Shown: positions 9,324 to 17,674 of the stretch, one piece after another
Layout of the letters: the number at the start of each line of letters is the position of its first letter
Position numbering within the stretch: the first letter of the stretch is position 1
Assembly: GCF_025061645.1 (NCBI RefSeq)
Contig: NZ_JANYMP010000022.1
Coordinates: 22,047 to 86,046, forward strand
Length of the DNA stretch: 64,000 bases
Reading direction: 5' to 3'
Source of the DNA: Umezawaea endophytica
GTDB lineage: Bacteria; Actinomycetota; Actinomycetes; Mycobacteriales; Pseudonocardiaceae
Notes under the pieces: model-generated
The model's database searches: none
What the model saw: the letters and a program-made list of their open reading frames with translations, nothing else
What the model was told of the DNA's origin: nothing
Made by a program: the position numbers and the translations under genes

Positions 9324-10730
9324 CTACTGGCCCTTCCGTCGGCAGTCCGTGCCCGGCGTCTGCGTGGGGGTCTGCAACGGGGTGACTTCCGAGCTGGTCG
9401 TCGCCTGGGACGTCTCGGTGGTCGTCGTCGCCCCCGACGGCGGCACGGTGGTGGTGGTCGTCGGCGTCACCGAGGTCGACGGCTTGGAGGCGTCGGCGCA
9501 CGGCGGCAGCACCTGCTCCGTGCGGAGCTTGCGGATGCCTTCCCTGGCTTCCTCCAGGCCGCCCTTCGTGATGCCGTTGCGCACGACGTCACGCGAGGAG
9601 ACCCGGAGGTCGTTGATCGTGATCGGCTCGCACGCGGCTTCGGAGCCGGGCGGGCACGACCCCTCGGCGACCGCGTGCAGCGAGAGGCCGAGGAAGCTGC
9701 CGCTGACGCCGCGGAAGATCGACACCTGGCCGTCGTCCGTGGCGCCGATGTAGTACTGGCGCATCACCCACCACCGGGTGCCCAGACCCGCCGCCGCGAC
9801 CAGCAGCAGCAGGAAGAACACCAGCAGGACCGCCTTGACCTTGCGTCGCCGCTTGATCTTGGGGTCCGGAGGGGGCGGGGGAGCCTCGGCGCGCACCGGG
9901 ATCGGCCGCGGACCGGTGATCGAACTCGCCCGCGAGGCGGGGGAGTCCGGTGGCGGCGGGTCGGCGCTGCCGTCACCGGCGGCACCGCCGATGATCGGCG
10001 CGTCGTCGCCGAAGTCGATGTCGGCCACGTCGGCGACGATGACCGTCACGTTGTCCGGCCCACCGCCCTTGAGCGCCAACTCGATCATCCGGTCGGCGCA
10101 CGCCTGCGGATCGGGGATCCGGATCGCCTCGTCGAGCGTCTCCAGGCTGACCACACCGGAGAGGCCGTCCGAGCAGAGCAGGTAGCGGTCGCCCGGACGC
10201 GCTTCGCGGACCATGAGGCGTGGTTCCACCTCGTGGCCGGTCAGCGCGCGCAGCAGCAGTGACCGCTGCGGGTGCGTGGCCGCTTCCTCCTCGGTGATCC
10301 GGCCTTCGTCGATCAACGACTGGACGAACGTGTCGTCGTGCGTGATCTGCGAGAACGAACCGTTTCGCATCATGTAGGCACGCGAGTCGCCGATGTGGGC
10401 CATCCCCAGCCTGCTCCCGGCGAACAGGACGGCGGTGAGCGTCGTGCCCATGCCGTCCAGGTCCGGGTCGCTGGCGACGAGTTCGGAGATGGCGCCGTTG
10501 CCCGCGATGACCGCTTCGCGCAACTGGCCGAGCAGGTCGTCGCTCGGCTCGTCGTCGTCCAGCGGGGCCAAGGCGGCGATCACGACTTTGCTCGCGACTT
10601 CACCGGCAGCATGGCCACCCATGCCGTCGGCGAGTGCGAGCAGGCGGGGGCCCGCGTACACGGAGTCCTGGTTGTTGTTGCGCACCAGGCCCCGGTCGCT
10701 GCGGGCCGCATATCGGAGGACGAGGGTCAT
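9324..10730 (-). CDS. pstP: PP2C-family Ser/Thr phosphatase PstP
   Basis: A membrane phosphatase of 468 residues that reverses PknA/PknB phosphorylation. The cytoplasmic PP2C domain (about 1-235) carries the metal-binding motifs 'RNNNQD', 'ALADGMGGHAAG', 'GDSRAYM', 'CSDGLSGVV' and 'GGPDNVTVIV'. A Pro-rich linker precedes a membrane helix (about 298-319, 'VLLVFFLLLLVAAAGLG'). The extracytoplasmic C-terminus ends in a Thr/Ser-rich, probably disordered stretch. The ATG at 10730 overlaps the fhaB stop by 4 nt. Length is slightly below M. tuberculosis PstP (514). As the single PP2C in the operon it is probably the principal antagonist of both kinases. Confidence 0.96.
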   Translation of the reverse strand: MTLVLRYAARSDRGLVRNNNQDSVYAGPRLLALADGMGGHAAGEVASKVVIAALAPLDDDEPSDDLLGQLREAVIAGNGAISELVASDPDLDGMGTTLTAVLFAGSRLGMAHIGDSRAYMMRNGSFSQITHDDTFVQSLIDEGRITEEEAATHPQRSLLLRALTGHEVEPRLMVREARPGDRYLLCSDGLSGVVSLETLDEAIRIPDPQACADRMIELALKGGGPDNVTVIVADVADIDFGDDAPIIGGAAGDGSADPPPPDSPASRASSITGPRPIPVRAEAPPPPPDPKIKRRRKVKAVLLVFFLLLLVAAAGLGTRWWVMRQYYIGATDDGQVSIFRGVSGSFLGLSLHAVAEGSCPPGSEAACEPITINDLRVSSRDVVRNGITKGGLEEAREGIRKLRTEQVLPPCADASKPSTSVTPTTTTTVPPSGATTTTETSQATTSSEVTPLQTPTQTPGTDCRRKGQ

Positions 10731-11188
10731 GAGCGCAGCTCGATCACCGTTTTGCCGATTCGGATCGGAGAGCCGAGCGGGACCCGGAGGGGTGCCGTGA
10801 CCTTCGCCCGGTCTAGGTAGGTGCCGTTCGTGGAACCGAGATCTTCCACGTACCAGTCAGTGCCGCGCAGCGAGATGCGCGCGTGCCGGGTCGACGCGAA
10901 GTCGTCGTCCAGCACGAGCGTCGAATCGTCTGCGCGGCCGATCAGGATCGGCCTGCCGTCAAGGGAGATCCGGGTACCCGTCAGCGCCCCGTGAGTGACC
11001 ACGAGTTGCCGGGGGGCCTTGTTCCCCTTGGCGGCCTTTTCCGCGTTTCTTCGGAAGCCGGGGACTGAGACCCGCAACCCCGAGGCAGCGTAGAGATCGG
11101 AGCGGACCACCCGAAGTGCGGCCAGCACGAACAACCACAGCAGGACGAGGAAACCTGCTCTGGTCAGCTGCATCACCAGCTCTGGCAC
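10727..11188 (-). CDS. fhaB: Membrane-anchored FHA-domain protein FhaB (FipA-like)
   Basis: A 153-residue protein with an N-terminal membrane helix (about 10-28, 'AGFLVLLWLFVLAALRVV') and a C-terminal FHA domain (about 75-150). The phosphothreonine-binding signature is clear: 'ILIGRADDSTLVLDD', 'STRHARI' and '[12 protein letters not shown]'. In mycobacteria FhaB/FipA is phosphorylated by PknA and links FtsZ and FtsQ. GTG at 11188 is the longest start; ATG at 11173 is also possible. It overlaps pstP by 4 nt and lies 51 nt downstream of fhaA. Confidence 0.94.
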   Translation of the reverse strand: MPELVMQLTRAGFLVLLWLFVLAALRVVRSDLYAASGLRVSVPGFRRNAEKAAKGNKAPRQLVVTHGALTGTRISLDGRPILIGRADDSTLVLDDDFASTRHARISLRGTDWYVEDLGSTNGTYLDRAKVTAPLRVPLGSPIRIGKTVIELRS

Positions 11189-11239
11189 CGGTTGTAACCG
11201 CTCCTGCCTTGAGTGCTGTCACCGACGCCCGTATCGACC

Positions 11240-12436
11240 TCAGCCTTGCGTGCGGAACACCAGTGAGGAGTGGCCGATGCGGACGACATCGCCTTCCGCG
11301 AGCTGCCAAGTCTGCACTGGAGTGCCGTTCACTGTCGTGCCGTTGGTCGAACCGAGATCCGCGAGCATTGCACTCTGCCCATCCCACGTGATCTCCAGGT
11401 GCCTCCTGGAGACTCCTGTGTCGGGTAGGCGGAAGTCTGCTTCCTGCCCGCGACCGACCACGTTGCCCCCCTGTTTCAGGGGATACGTGCGGTTCGAGCC
11501 GTCGTCCAGGTGCAGCGTGGCGTTCAGCGTGCGGGGTCCGGACTGCACGGCCGGGGGCGCGTAGCCCGCCGCCGGGTCCTGGTAACCGCCCTGCTGCCCG
11601 TAGCCGCCCTGCTGGCCGTAACCCTGGTCGTAGCCCTGTTGGCCGTAACCCTGGTCGTAGCCCTGGGGCTGCTGCCCGTAGCCCTGGTCGTACCCGCCGG
11701 GGGCGGGCTGCTGGCCGTAACCCTGGTCGTAGCCCTGGGGCTGCTGGCCGTAACCCTGGTCGTAGCCACCGGGGGCGGGCTGCTGCCCGTAACCCTGGTC
11801 GTAGCCCTGCGCGGGCTGCTGGCCGTAGCCCTGGTCGTAACCCTGCTGGCCGTAGCCCTGGTCATAACCCTGCTGCGGCGGTTGTTGGCCGTAGCCCTGG
11901 TCGTAACCGGGCTGTGGCGGCTGTTGGCCGTAACCGCCCTGCCCATAGGGGTCGTGGCCGGGCTGGCCCTGTCCTTGTCCGTAGCCGGGAGGCTGGCTCA
12001 TGGATCGGTCTCCTGCGGTGCGAGGTGGTGCTGACCGTCGGCTGGCAACTTTCACATCGGGGTCGACGGACGAGCTGGTTCGGAACTGTCCGGTGTGCAG
12101 CGCGTCGGAGCGCTCCAGGGAGACTACGACGTCACCATAGGTATCCCACCCAAACTCGGCCAGGTGCTCCCCGAGGGAGTCCCCGAGGAGTTGGGTGATG
12201 CGTAGTTCATCCTGCCCGTCACCGGCAAGCCGATCGTGGTCCTGCGGGCCGAGCAGGACCACATAGTGGTTCGGCGCGAGGAGTCTGCCACCCGCGAGCT
12301 CGCGGATGTTGCTCTCGGCCTCACGCTGAAGCGCCTGCGCTACTTCCTGCGGCACGACGTTTCCGCCGAACACGCGCGCAAAGGTATTTCCGACCATGCC
12401 TTCGAGACGGCGCTCGAAGCGCTGTACGAGGCCCAC
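11240..12436 (-). CDS. fhaA: FHA-domain protein FhaA with DUF3662 domain and Gly/Tyr/Gln repeats
   Basis: A cytosolic phosphothreonine reader of 398 residues and first gene of the kinase operon. The N-terminal DUF3662 domain (about 1-115) starts '[22 protein letters not shown]'-like and is the part phosphorylated by PknB in mycobacteria. The middle (about 150-295) is a low-complexity array of [13 protein letters not shown] units. The C-terminal FHA domain (about 310-398) has '[12 protein letters not shown]', 'SRRHLEI' and '[13 protein letters not shown]'. In mycobacteria FhaA binds the phosphorylated pseudokinase domain of MviN/MurJ and curbs peptidoglycan synthesis. The upstream 117 nt to tRNA-Leu should hold the operon promoter. 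Confidence 0.95.
   Translation of the reverse strand: MGLVQRFERRLEGMVGNTFARVFGGNVVPQEVAQALQREAESNIRELAGGRLLAPNHYVVLLGPQDHDRLAGDGQDELRITQLLGDSLGEHLAEFGWDTYGDVVVSLERSDALHTGQFRTSSSVDPDVKVASRRSAPPRTAGDRSMSQPPGYGQGQGQPGHDPYGQGGYGQQPPQPGYDQGYGQQPPQQGYDQGYGQQGYDQGYGQQPAQGYDQGYGQQPAPGGYDQGYGQQPQGYDQGYGQQPAPGGYDQGYGQQPQGYDQGYGQQGYDQGYGQQGGYGQQGGYQDPAAGYAPPAVQSGPRTLNATLHLDDGSNRTYPLKQGGNVVGRGQEADFRLPDTGVSRRHLEITWDGQSAMLADLGSTNGTTVNGTPVQTWQLAEGDVVRIGHSSLVFRTQG
11580..11970 (-). repeat. Low-complexity GYDQGYGQQ coding repeat in fhaA
   Basis: About thirteen imperfect units of 18-33 nt encode alternations of GYDQGYGQQ with PQ, PA or PAPG spacers. Recurrent DNA cores are 'ggtcgtagccctg' and 'ggccgtaaccctg' on the plus strand. 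Tandem units of this kind can expand or contract by slippage, so copy number may vary between strains. Confidence 0.85.
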
Positions 12437-12507
12437 GGCAACACCCTCCGACTCGGTTGACTCCGACCCCGATCGTATCCGGGCTGACGTGGTGGGACAC
12501 GGGCCAA

Positions 12508-12538
12508 TTGGTAACCCGTCCAGAGGGCGTGCTAGTGT
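12508..12538 (+). promoter_or_regulatory. Possible promoter of tRNA-Leu
   Basis: A TTGGTA hexamer (12508-12513) and TAGTGT (12533-12538) are separated by 19 nt and lie about 15 nt upstream of the mature tRNA. The spacing is slightly long, so this is a tentative call. Confidence 0.4.
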
Positions 12539-12553
12539 TCACCACGTCGCTCC

Positions 12554-12636
12554 GGGCGAGTGGCGGAATGGCAGACGCGCACGGTTCAGGTCCGTGTGTC
12601 CGAAAGGACGTGGGGGTTCAACTCCCCCCTCGCCCA
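12554..12636 (+). tRNA. tRNA-Leu (anticodon CAG)
   Basis: The acceptor stem GGGCGAG (12554-12560) pairs with CTCGCCC (12629-12635), followed by discriminator A. The anticodon stem CACGG/CCGTG encloses loop TTCAGGT with anticodon CAG. A long variable arm (TGTCC...GGACG) marks a type II tRNA, and the T arm GGGGG-TTCAACT-CCCCC is canonical. CCA is not encoded. Confidence 0.95.
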
Positions 12637-12643
12637 TCCTTAC

Positions 12644-12688
12644 CCAGAAGGCCCTTGACCGCAGAGTACGCGGTCAAGGGCCTTCTGG
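12644..12688 (+). terminator. Strong hairpin terminator after tRNA-Leu
   Basis: A perfect 19-bp inverted repeat (12644-12662 and 12670-12688) with a 7-nt loop begins 8 nt after the tRNA. Confidence 0.88.
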
Positions 12689-12689
12689 C

Positions 12690-13690
12690 ATTCACGACCG
12701 ACCCGCTCCACCGACCGCCACCAGCGATCTTCGACCTGGCCCGCCCGGTGATCGCCGGGAGCGGTCGGCCCCGCGGACGGCGGGAGTGGCCCGTGACGGT
12801 GATTGGTCTGTCCTGGTTGGGCCATTCGCGAGCGCCGCCACCACTGCGGACGGCCGCCAGTTCGTTGATCGTCCGCCCCGCCGTTGATTCGGTTCCGGCA
12901 TGGGTGATCTCAGTCACCCGGTCGAGTGACGGAGGACATGTGCGGGTCGTCACGGTCGTCGAATCCGGGGCGGAACGCCGGGGTCGACCGAACCCCCAAG
13001 TCGGTACGGGGTCCCGGAGATGTACTCGACCGGCTCGCGACCGCTGGGGTGAACCGGCTCGCGCCACGAGGTCGTCACCGCGCGGTGACGACTCCCCGCG
13101 ACCCGCGTTCCCGCTGGTTCCGGGCGTCGACGGGCGCGGGGGCGGTCGAGGGACCTGGTGGGCGAACGACACGGTCCGCGCCGACCTTCTCCCGACCGCC
13201 GGGCAGGCCGCTGTGGGGCCCGTGGAGGCCCCAGGAGTCGAGGGGGGACCCGCCGAGCTGGTCGTCGGCCCGACCGGCGCTGTGGACGCGCTGGTCGCGC
13301 GGTCGGCGCCGCGGTGGGGGACAGGACCGTTCCGGTCGTCTGACCAGTGGTTCTCGGGTCGTCCGGTCGATTTGGCGCGCTGAACGGTCGACAAGCGGTC
13401 GGGCGGCCGTCCGGGCGCCCCTCGACGAGCGGAATCCCGGAGGCGATCCACGCCTACTGTCAGCTCGCCTTTCGGCCCGACCGCCCACACCGGCATCACC
13501 CGGACGGCGGCACCGTCGGGCTGAACTCCCCGAGGGTGCTATCTACCGGTCACCGACCGCTCGACGCCGCCGATCGCAGGGCCCCTTTCGGCCTGGAGGC
13601 ACGGCCCGGTCCTCCTGCTACCAATTATCCAGAGCACGAGTCGAAACACGGCGGAACTTCCCGACCGTGATTCCCGAGGGAGGCCCTGGC
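12690..13690. other. One-kilobase stretch without a convincing gene
   Basis: Long open frames exist on both strands only because stop codons are rare at this GC content. None shows a recognisable domain, a plausible ribosome site, or the codon-position bias of neighbouring genes. The stretch is rich in short GGTCG/CGACC words and contains a direct repeat ACCGGCTCGCG (13029-13039 and 13053-13063) beside a perfect palindrome at 13071-13092. It may be a long regulatory leader, decayed coding DNA or an unrecognised gene. Confidence 0.55.
13071..13092. repeat. Perfect 22-bp palindrome
   Basis: The sequence is its own reverse complement, with half-site GTCGTCACCGC. It lies in the gene-free stretch about 600 nt upstream of the next gene and could be an operator for a dimeric repressor. 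No adjacent regulator gene supports this. Confidence 0.6.
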
Positions 13691-14308
13691 GTGAGCAGCA
13701 CACCAGCACGGATCGCGGTACCCGGTGACACACGGGCGCCGTCGGCCACTGCTGTTCCGGTTCCCGAACTCCCCGGCACCACCGAGGAGCTCGCCGCGTC
13801 CGCGGCCATCCGATTGGGGTGGCACGGGGTCGTGCTGCCCGAGATGGTCCTGATGGGTCGCCGAGTCGTGGTGGTCGCCGAGCTGATGGCCGACGCCCAC
13901 GCCGAGCGCGTGTGCGTCGGAGCGGGCCCCGAAGCGGACCGCACCACGGTGTCCACCTGGGTGTGGCCCGAGATGGAGGGCCGGGTCCCCCCGTCCGCCG
14001 TCAAGATCGTCGGCGTCCTCGCCGTGGCCCGCCACTGGCGCACCGCGCTCGCGTCCGCCGTCCCGTTCGCCCGCTACGGCAACGCCGCGGTCGTCCTGCC
14101 CACGTCGGTCGCCTTCACCCACGACTACCTGACCAACTGCCTGCCCCGCGTGCGCCGCTACGGCGTCTCGGTCCTGATGGCCGACGCCGAGTCGAACGTC
14201 ACCACGGACGTCACCGGCCGCAACGAGTACGTGCCGGTCGAGGACACCGCGACCACGCGCTGGGTGAATGAACTCGTCTACGAGCAGGTGCTCGCAACCG
14301 CTTCCTGA
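13691..14308 (+). CDS. Uncharacterised protein, 205 residues
   Basis: I do not recognise this protein. It starts at GTG 13691 behind a GAGGGAGG element about 6 nt upstream, which decides the start over the much longer open frame. The N-terminal 30 residues are Ala/Pro-rich. The rest is soluble, with alternating hydrophobic strands such as 'RRVVVVAEL' and 'GNAAVVLPTSVAF', and a conserved-looking 'DYLTNCLPRVRRYGVSVL' segment. No membrane span or signal peptide is seen. The next gene begins 14 nt after its stop, so the two may be co-transcribed. Confidence 0.7.
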   Translation: MSSTPARIAVPGDTRAPSATAVPVPELPGTTEELAASAAIRLGWHGVVLPEMVLMGRRVVVVAELMADAHAERVCVGAGPEADRTTVSTWVWPEMEGRVPPSAVKIVGVLAVARHWRTALASAVPFARYGNAAVVLPTSVAFTHDYLTNCLPRVRRYGVSVLMADAESNVTTDVTGRNEYVPVEDTATTRWVNELVYEQVLATAS

Positions 14309-14322
14309 CCTACCGTCGGAGC

Positions 14323-14952
14323 ATGCGAGTAGTGATTGCCGGCGGCCACGGGAAGATCGCGTTGGAGTTGGAGCGGCTCATCGCCGCCAGAGGGGATTCG
14401 GCCACCGCGCTGGTGCGCAACCCCGACCACTTCAGCGACGTGTGGACGGCTGGAGCGGTACCTGTTCATTGTGATCTCGAAGCGGCCGACGTCGCCGCCG
14501 TGGCGGAGTACCTGACCGGTGCGGGCGCCGCGGTGTTCGCCGCTGGTGCGGGGCCCGGAAGCGGGCCGGACCGCAAGGGGACCGTTGACCGGGACGCGGC
14601 AGCGCTGTTCGCCGCAGCCGCCGAGCAGGCGGGTGTGCGGCGCTTCGTGCAGATCAGCTCGACGGGCATCGACAAGGCCGACGACCCGTCGGTGTCGCCC
14701 GAGTTCGCCGTCTACCTGAAGGCGAAGGGCGCGGCCGAAGAGGACTTGCGGGCGCGGGATCTCGACTGGACGATCCTGCGCCCCGGAGCGCTGACGGACG
14801 ACCCCGCCACCGGCCGCGTCGAACTGGCCGAGAAGGTGATCAGGGGCTCGATCCCCCGCGCCGACGTCGCCGCCGTCGTGCTCGCCCTGATCGACAGGCC
14901 GGAGACGGTCGGCAAGACCCTCGAGGTGATCAGCGGGGACGCGCCGATCTAG
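14323..14952 (+). CDS. Atypical SDR / NAD(P)-binding protein (NAD(P)H azoreductase-like)
   Basis: A 209-residue extended/atypical short-chain dehydrogenase. The dinucleotide-binding motif is N-terminal, 'VVIAGGHGKIALELERL' (GGxGxIA type), followed by 'ALVRNPDH', where the Arg would contact the adenine ribose phosphate and suggest NADP. Conserved elements include 'GAGAAVFAAGAG', 'VQISSTGIDK' and 'WTILRPGALTDDP'. Such proteins act as quinone/azo reductases, redox sensors (NmrA-like) or epimerases; the substrate cannot be told. The stop shares a CTAG with the stop of the convergent oxidase gene, giving a 4-nt overlap. Confidence 0.88.
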   Translation: MRVVIAGGHGKIALELERLIAARGDSATALVRNPDHFSDVWTAGAVPVHCDLEAADVAAVAEYLTGAGAAVFAAGAGPGSGPDRKGTVDRDAAALFAAAAEQAGVRRFVQISSTGIDKADDPSVSPEFAVYLKAKGAAEEDLRARDLDWTILRPGALTDDPATGRVELAEKVIRGSIPRADVAAVVLALIDRPETVGKTLEVISGDAPI

Positions 14953-16253
14953 GCGCCCAGCACCCGGTCAAGGTACGGGTTCGTGAAGACGTGCTCGGGG
15001 TCGACCTCGTCCCGCACGCGGCGGAAGTCGTCGAAGTGCGGGTAGCGCTCGCGCAGCACCTCGGCCCCGAGCGTGTGCATCTTGCCCCAGTGCGGCCTGC
15101 CGCCGACCGAGGCCGCGATGCGCTCGAACACGTCGAAGTACTCGCGGTAGGGCATCCCGAGGAACTGGTGCACCGCGATGTAGGCCGAGTCCCGGCCGGA
15201 CGCGGTGGACAGCCAGATGTCGTCGCCCTGCGCGGTGCGGACCTCGACCGGCACGATCACGCCGTGGTCGAGCTTCCGCACCGCGGCCCGCAGTTCCCGG
15301 ACCACCTCGTGCAGCGCTTCGCGCGGCACCGCGTACTCGGACTCGACGAACCGGACCCGCCGGGGTGACACGAAGACCCGGTGCGACTGGTCGCTGTAGA
15401 CCCGCTCCGACAACGCCGCCGCGCACAGCTTGTTCAACGGCCGAGCGGTCGCCGGGACCGCCCGCGCGAGCCGGGCCACCACACCGAACACGGTGTTCTC
15501 CATGACCTCGTACTCGTAGAACTGCCGCAGCTTCGACAGCGGCTTCGCCTCGTGGTCGGCGGGGACCCGGTTGTTGCGCTTCACCAGGACGCCGTCGCCG
15601 TGCAGGAACCAGTGGAACTCGACGTGGTCCTCGACCGCGGTCAGGTCGTCGAACTCCGCGAGGATCCAGTCGAGGTGACCGGTGGTCTCGCGGGCGTGCA
15701 GCACGAACGCGGGCACGCACTTCAGGGTGATGGTGCTGATCACGCCGAGCGCGCCGAGGCCGAGCCGGGCGGCGTTGAACAGGTCGGGGTTCTCGCTCGC
15801 CGAGCACGAGGTGACCGAGCCGTCGGCCAGCACGAGTTCGAGCGACTCGACCTGGGCGGACAGCCCGCCGAGCTTCGCGCCGGTCCCGTGGGTCCCGGTC
15901 GAGATGGCACCGGAAATCGTCTGCGCGTCGATGTCGCCGAGGTTCGCCATCGCCAGCCCGAGCCGTTCGAGACCCGCGTTCAACTGCCGCACGGTGGTGC
16001 CCGACCGCACTTTGACCAGGCCGGATTCGCCGTCGGCTGAGATGATCCCGGTCCACGCGTTCAGATCGAGCGCGACACCGGGAGCGACCGCGATCTCGGA
16101 GAACGAGTGTCCGCTGCCGCGGGGGCGAACCGACCTCCCGTCAGCCCGAGCGGAGGTGATCGCGTGAGCGATGGCGTCGGTGCTGGCCGGGTGCTCGACC
16201 CGGTGCGGCGAGGCGGACGCGGTGCCCGCCCAGTTGGTCCACTGGGCCCTCAT
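14949..16253 (-). CDS. FAD-dependent D-arabinono-1,4-lactone oxidase family protein
   Basis: A vanillyl-alcohol-oxidase-type flavoenzyme of 434 residues. The FAD-binding PCMH domain (about 12-185) includes 'RPRGSGHSFSEIAV', where the His is the usual covalent flavin attachment site, and 'GDIDAQTISGAISTGTHGTG'. The C-terminal ALO domain ends 'GKMHTL...YPHFDDFRRVRDEVDPEHVF', as in aldono-lactone and alditol oxidases. It would oxidise a sugar lactone or polyol with O2 as acceptor. The start at ATG 16253 is set by a GAGGAGGGG ribosome site. It is divergent from the PLP deaminase gene, an arrangement seen repeatedly in Actinobacteria, though the shared pathway is not known to me. Confidence 0.9.
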   Translation of the reverse strand: MRAQWTNWAGTASASPHRVEHPASTDAIAHAITSARADGRSVRPRGSGHSFSEIAVAPGVALDLNAWTGIISADGESGLVKVRSGTTVRQLNAGLERLGLAMANLGDIDAQTISGAISTGTHGTGAKLGGLSAQVESLELVLADGSVTSCSASENPDLFNAARLGLGALGVISTITLKCVPAFVLHARETTGHLDWILAEFDDLTAVEDHVEFHWFLHGDGVLVKRNNRVPADHEAKPLSKLRQFYEYEVMENTVFGVVARLARAVPATARPLNKLCAAALSERVYSDQSHRVFVSPRRVRFVESEYAVPREALHEVVRELRAAVRKLDHGVIVPVEVRTAQGDDIWLSTASGRDSAYIAVHQFLGMPYREYFDVFERIAASVGGRPHWGKMHTLGAEVLRERYPHFDDFRRVRDEVDPEHVFTNPYLDRVLGA

Positions 16254-16341
16254 GCACGCCCCTCCTCGGACTGTGACGAACGATACGAACCGTAGGTGAA
16301 AGCTATTCACATTTCAAGGCTTGAGGACGTACCGTAAAGCC

Positions 16342-17529
16342 ATGCAGCGCCGAACCCGCCTCGACACGGCAACGAAGGACTTCGATCCTCCGTTCGCGAT
16401 CGTCGACCTGGACGCGTTCGACCACAACGCGGCCGACCTGGTCCGCCGCGCGAGCGGCAAACCGATCCGGGTGGCCAGCAAGTCGGTCCGCGTCCGCGAC
16501 CTGCTGGAACGCGTCCTGGCGAAGCCCGGCTACGCCGGCGTCATGTGCTACTCGCTCCCCGAGGCGCTCTGGCTGTCGAGCCACGACCTCAGCGAAGACC
16601 TGCTGGTCGCGTACCCCACCGTCGACCACGGCGCGCTGCGCACGCTGGCCAGGGACGAAACCGCACTGAGCCGGGTAACCCTGGTGGTCGACTCCCTCGC
16701 CCACCTGGACCTGATCGACGCCGCACTCGGCGCCCACCACCCCACCATCCGCATCTGCCTGGAACTGGACGTCTCCTGGCGCCCCCTACCCGGCTTGCAC
16801 GTGGGTTCCCGCAGGTCACCGATCCACAGCGCCCGAGACGCGGGCCAACTCGCCCGCAAGATCTCCGGCCGCACGGGCTTCACCCTCGTGGGCGTCATGG
16901 CCTACGAAGGCCAAATCGCGGGCTTGGGCGACAACCCCCCAGGCCAACCCTTCCGCGGAGCAGCGGTCCGCTGGATGCAAAAACGAAGCGCAGCGGAACT
17001 CATCGAACGCCGCAGCGCAGCGGTAGCAGCGGTCAGAACAGTCGTGGACCTGGAATTCGTCAACGGCGGCGGCACAGGCAGCCTGGAAGTAACCGGCTCC
17101 GACCCGTCGGTAACAGAACTTGCAGCAGGCTCAGGCCTGGTAGGCCCAACCCTCTTCGACGCCTACCGAACCTTCCACCCGGAACCAGCGTTCCTCTACG
17201 CCCTCTCAGTAGTCCGCCGCCCGGCAAAGAACACCGCGACATTGTTCGCAGGCGGCTACATCGCCTCAGGCACAGCCACCCAGGACCGCCAACCAAGCCC
17301 CTACCTACCAGCGGGCTTGGCAACACTCTCACTGGAAGGCGCAGGAGAGGTCCAAACCCCAGTCGTGGGCAAAGCGGCGGACTCACTAAGACTGGGCGAC
17401 AGGGTGTGGATGCGTCACGCAAAAGCAGGCGAACTAGCAGAGCGCTTCACCCACGTACACCTCCTGGCAGGCAACGACGTGGAACGCACCATCCCCACCT
17501 ACAGAGGCGAAGGCCAAAGCTTCGGCTAA
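16342..17529 (+). CDS. PLP-dependent amino acid deaminase/aldolase (alanine-racemase-fold)
   Basis: A fold-type III PLP enzyme of 395 residues, related to D-threonine aldolase and D-serine dehydratase. The N-terminal 'AIVDLDAFDHNAADL' and 'IRVASKSVRV' contain the Lys expected to hold PLP. Phosphate-binding 'GGGTGSLEVTG' follows at about residue 240, and the C-terminal domain has 'ALSVVRRP' and 'GEVQTP'. It would cleave or deaminate beta-hydroxy D-amino acids. From about 16,750 onward codon choice shifts to A-ending codons (GCA, GTA, CTA, ACA, AGA), and the mRNA becomes C- and A-rich and G-poor, unlike its own 5' half. It then runs into a repeat-rich non-coding locus. Confidence 0.85.
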   Translation: MQRRTRLDTATKDFDPPFAIVDLDAFDHNAADLVRRASGKPIRVASKSVRVRDLLERVLAKPGYAGVMCYSLPEALWLSSHDLSEDLLVAYPTVDHGALRTLARDETALSRVTLVVDSLAHLDLIDAALGAHHPTIRICLELDVSWRPLPGLHVGSRRSPIHSARDAGQLARKISGRTGFTLVGVMAYEGQIAGLGDNPPGQPFRGAAVRWMQKRSAAELIERRSAAVAAVRTVVDLEFVNGGGTGSLEVTGSDPSVTELAAGSGLVGPTLFDAYRTFHPEPAFLYALSVVRRPAKNTATLFAGGYIASGTATQDRQPSPYLPAGLATLSLEGAGEVQTPVVGKAADSLRLGDRVWMRHAKAGELAERFTHVHLLAGNDVERTIPTYRGEGQSFG

Positions 17530-17563
17530 CACCCTGACCTGCGGACAGTGGTCCAGTTCACCC

Positions 17564-17674
17564 TGTGGACAACAGGAGGACGTCTATCCCTAGTGGTCAA
17601 CCCGACCACCACCCACTAGGGCTAGACCAAGCCTCAAAGCCTGTGGACAACCCCTGTGGACAGCCTGTGGACAA
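17564..17674 (-). other. Cluster of four DnaA boxes
   Basis: Three copies of TTGTCCACA on the minus strand (17564-17572, 17642-17650, 17666-17674) match the high-GC actinobacterial DnaA box exactly. A fourth, CTGTCCACA (17655-17663), differs at the first base. All face the same way, and the last three are spaced 13 and 11 nt start to start. One more near-match lies at 18082-18090 in the tetR coding end. The cluster could titrate DnaA, modulate its nucleotide state or assist replication. It is not the classical oriC, which should lie beyond the left edge near dnaA/dnaN. Confidence 0.7.
17583..17626. repeat. Imperfect inverted repeat between DnaA boxes
   Basis: Arms 17583-17596 and 17613-17626 pair over 14 bp with one mismatch. 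The loop contains GGTCaacccGACC, which can extend or compete with the stem. It may terminate transcription from the upstream PLP-enzyme gene or extrude as a cruciform beside the DnaA boxes. Confidence 0.65.

Noticed and set aside
11580..11970. CRISPR-like array of short repeats
   Set aside because: The repeats are contiguous in-frame codons of fhaA without unique spacers or cas genes.
12554..12690. tRNA-Leu as an integration site (attL/attR) for a mobile element
   Set aside because: No integrase, no direct repeat of the tRNA 3' end within the window, and no mobile-element genes nearby.
16342..17529. Horizontal acquisition of the whole PLP-enzyme gene based on odd codons
   Set aside because: The 5' half has normal codon use; the shift is gradual inside the gene, which does not fit transfer of a complete gene.
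17564..17674. Chromosomal oriC itself
   Set aside because: dnaA, dnaN and gyr genes are not adjacent, box number is far below the usual actinobacterial oriC, and the synteny places oriC to the left of the window.
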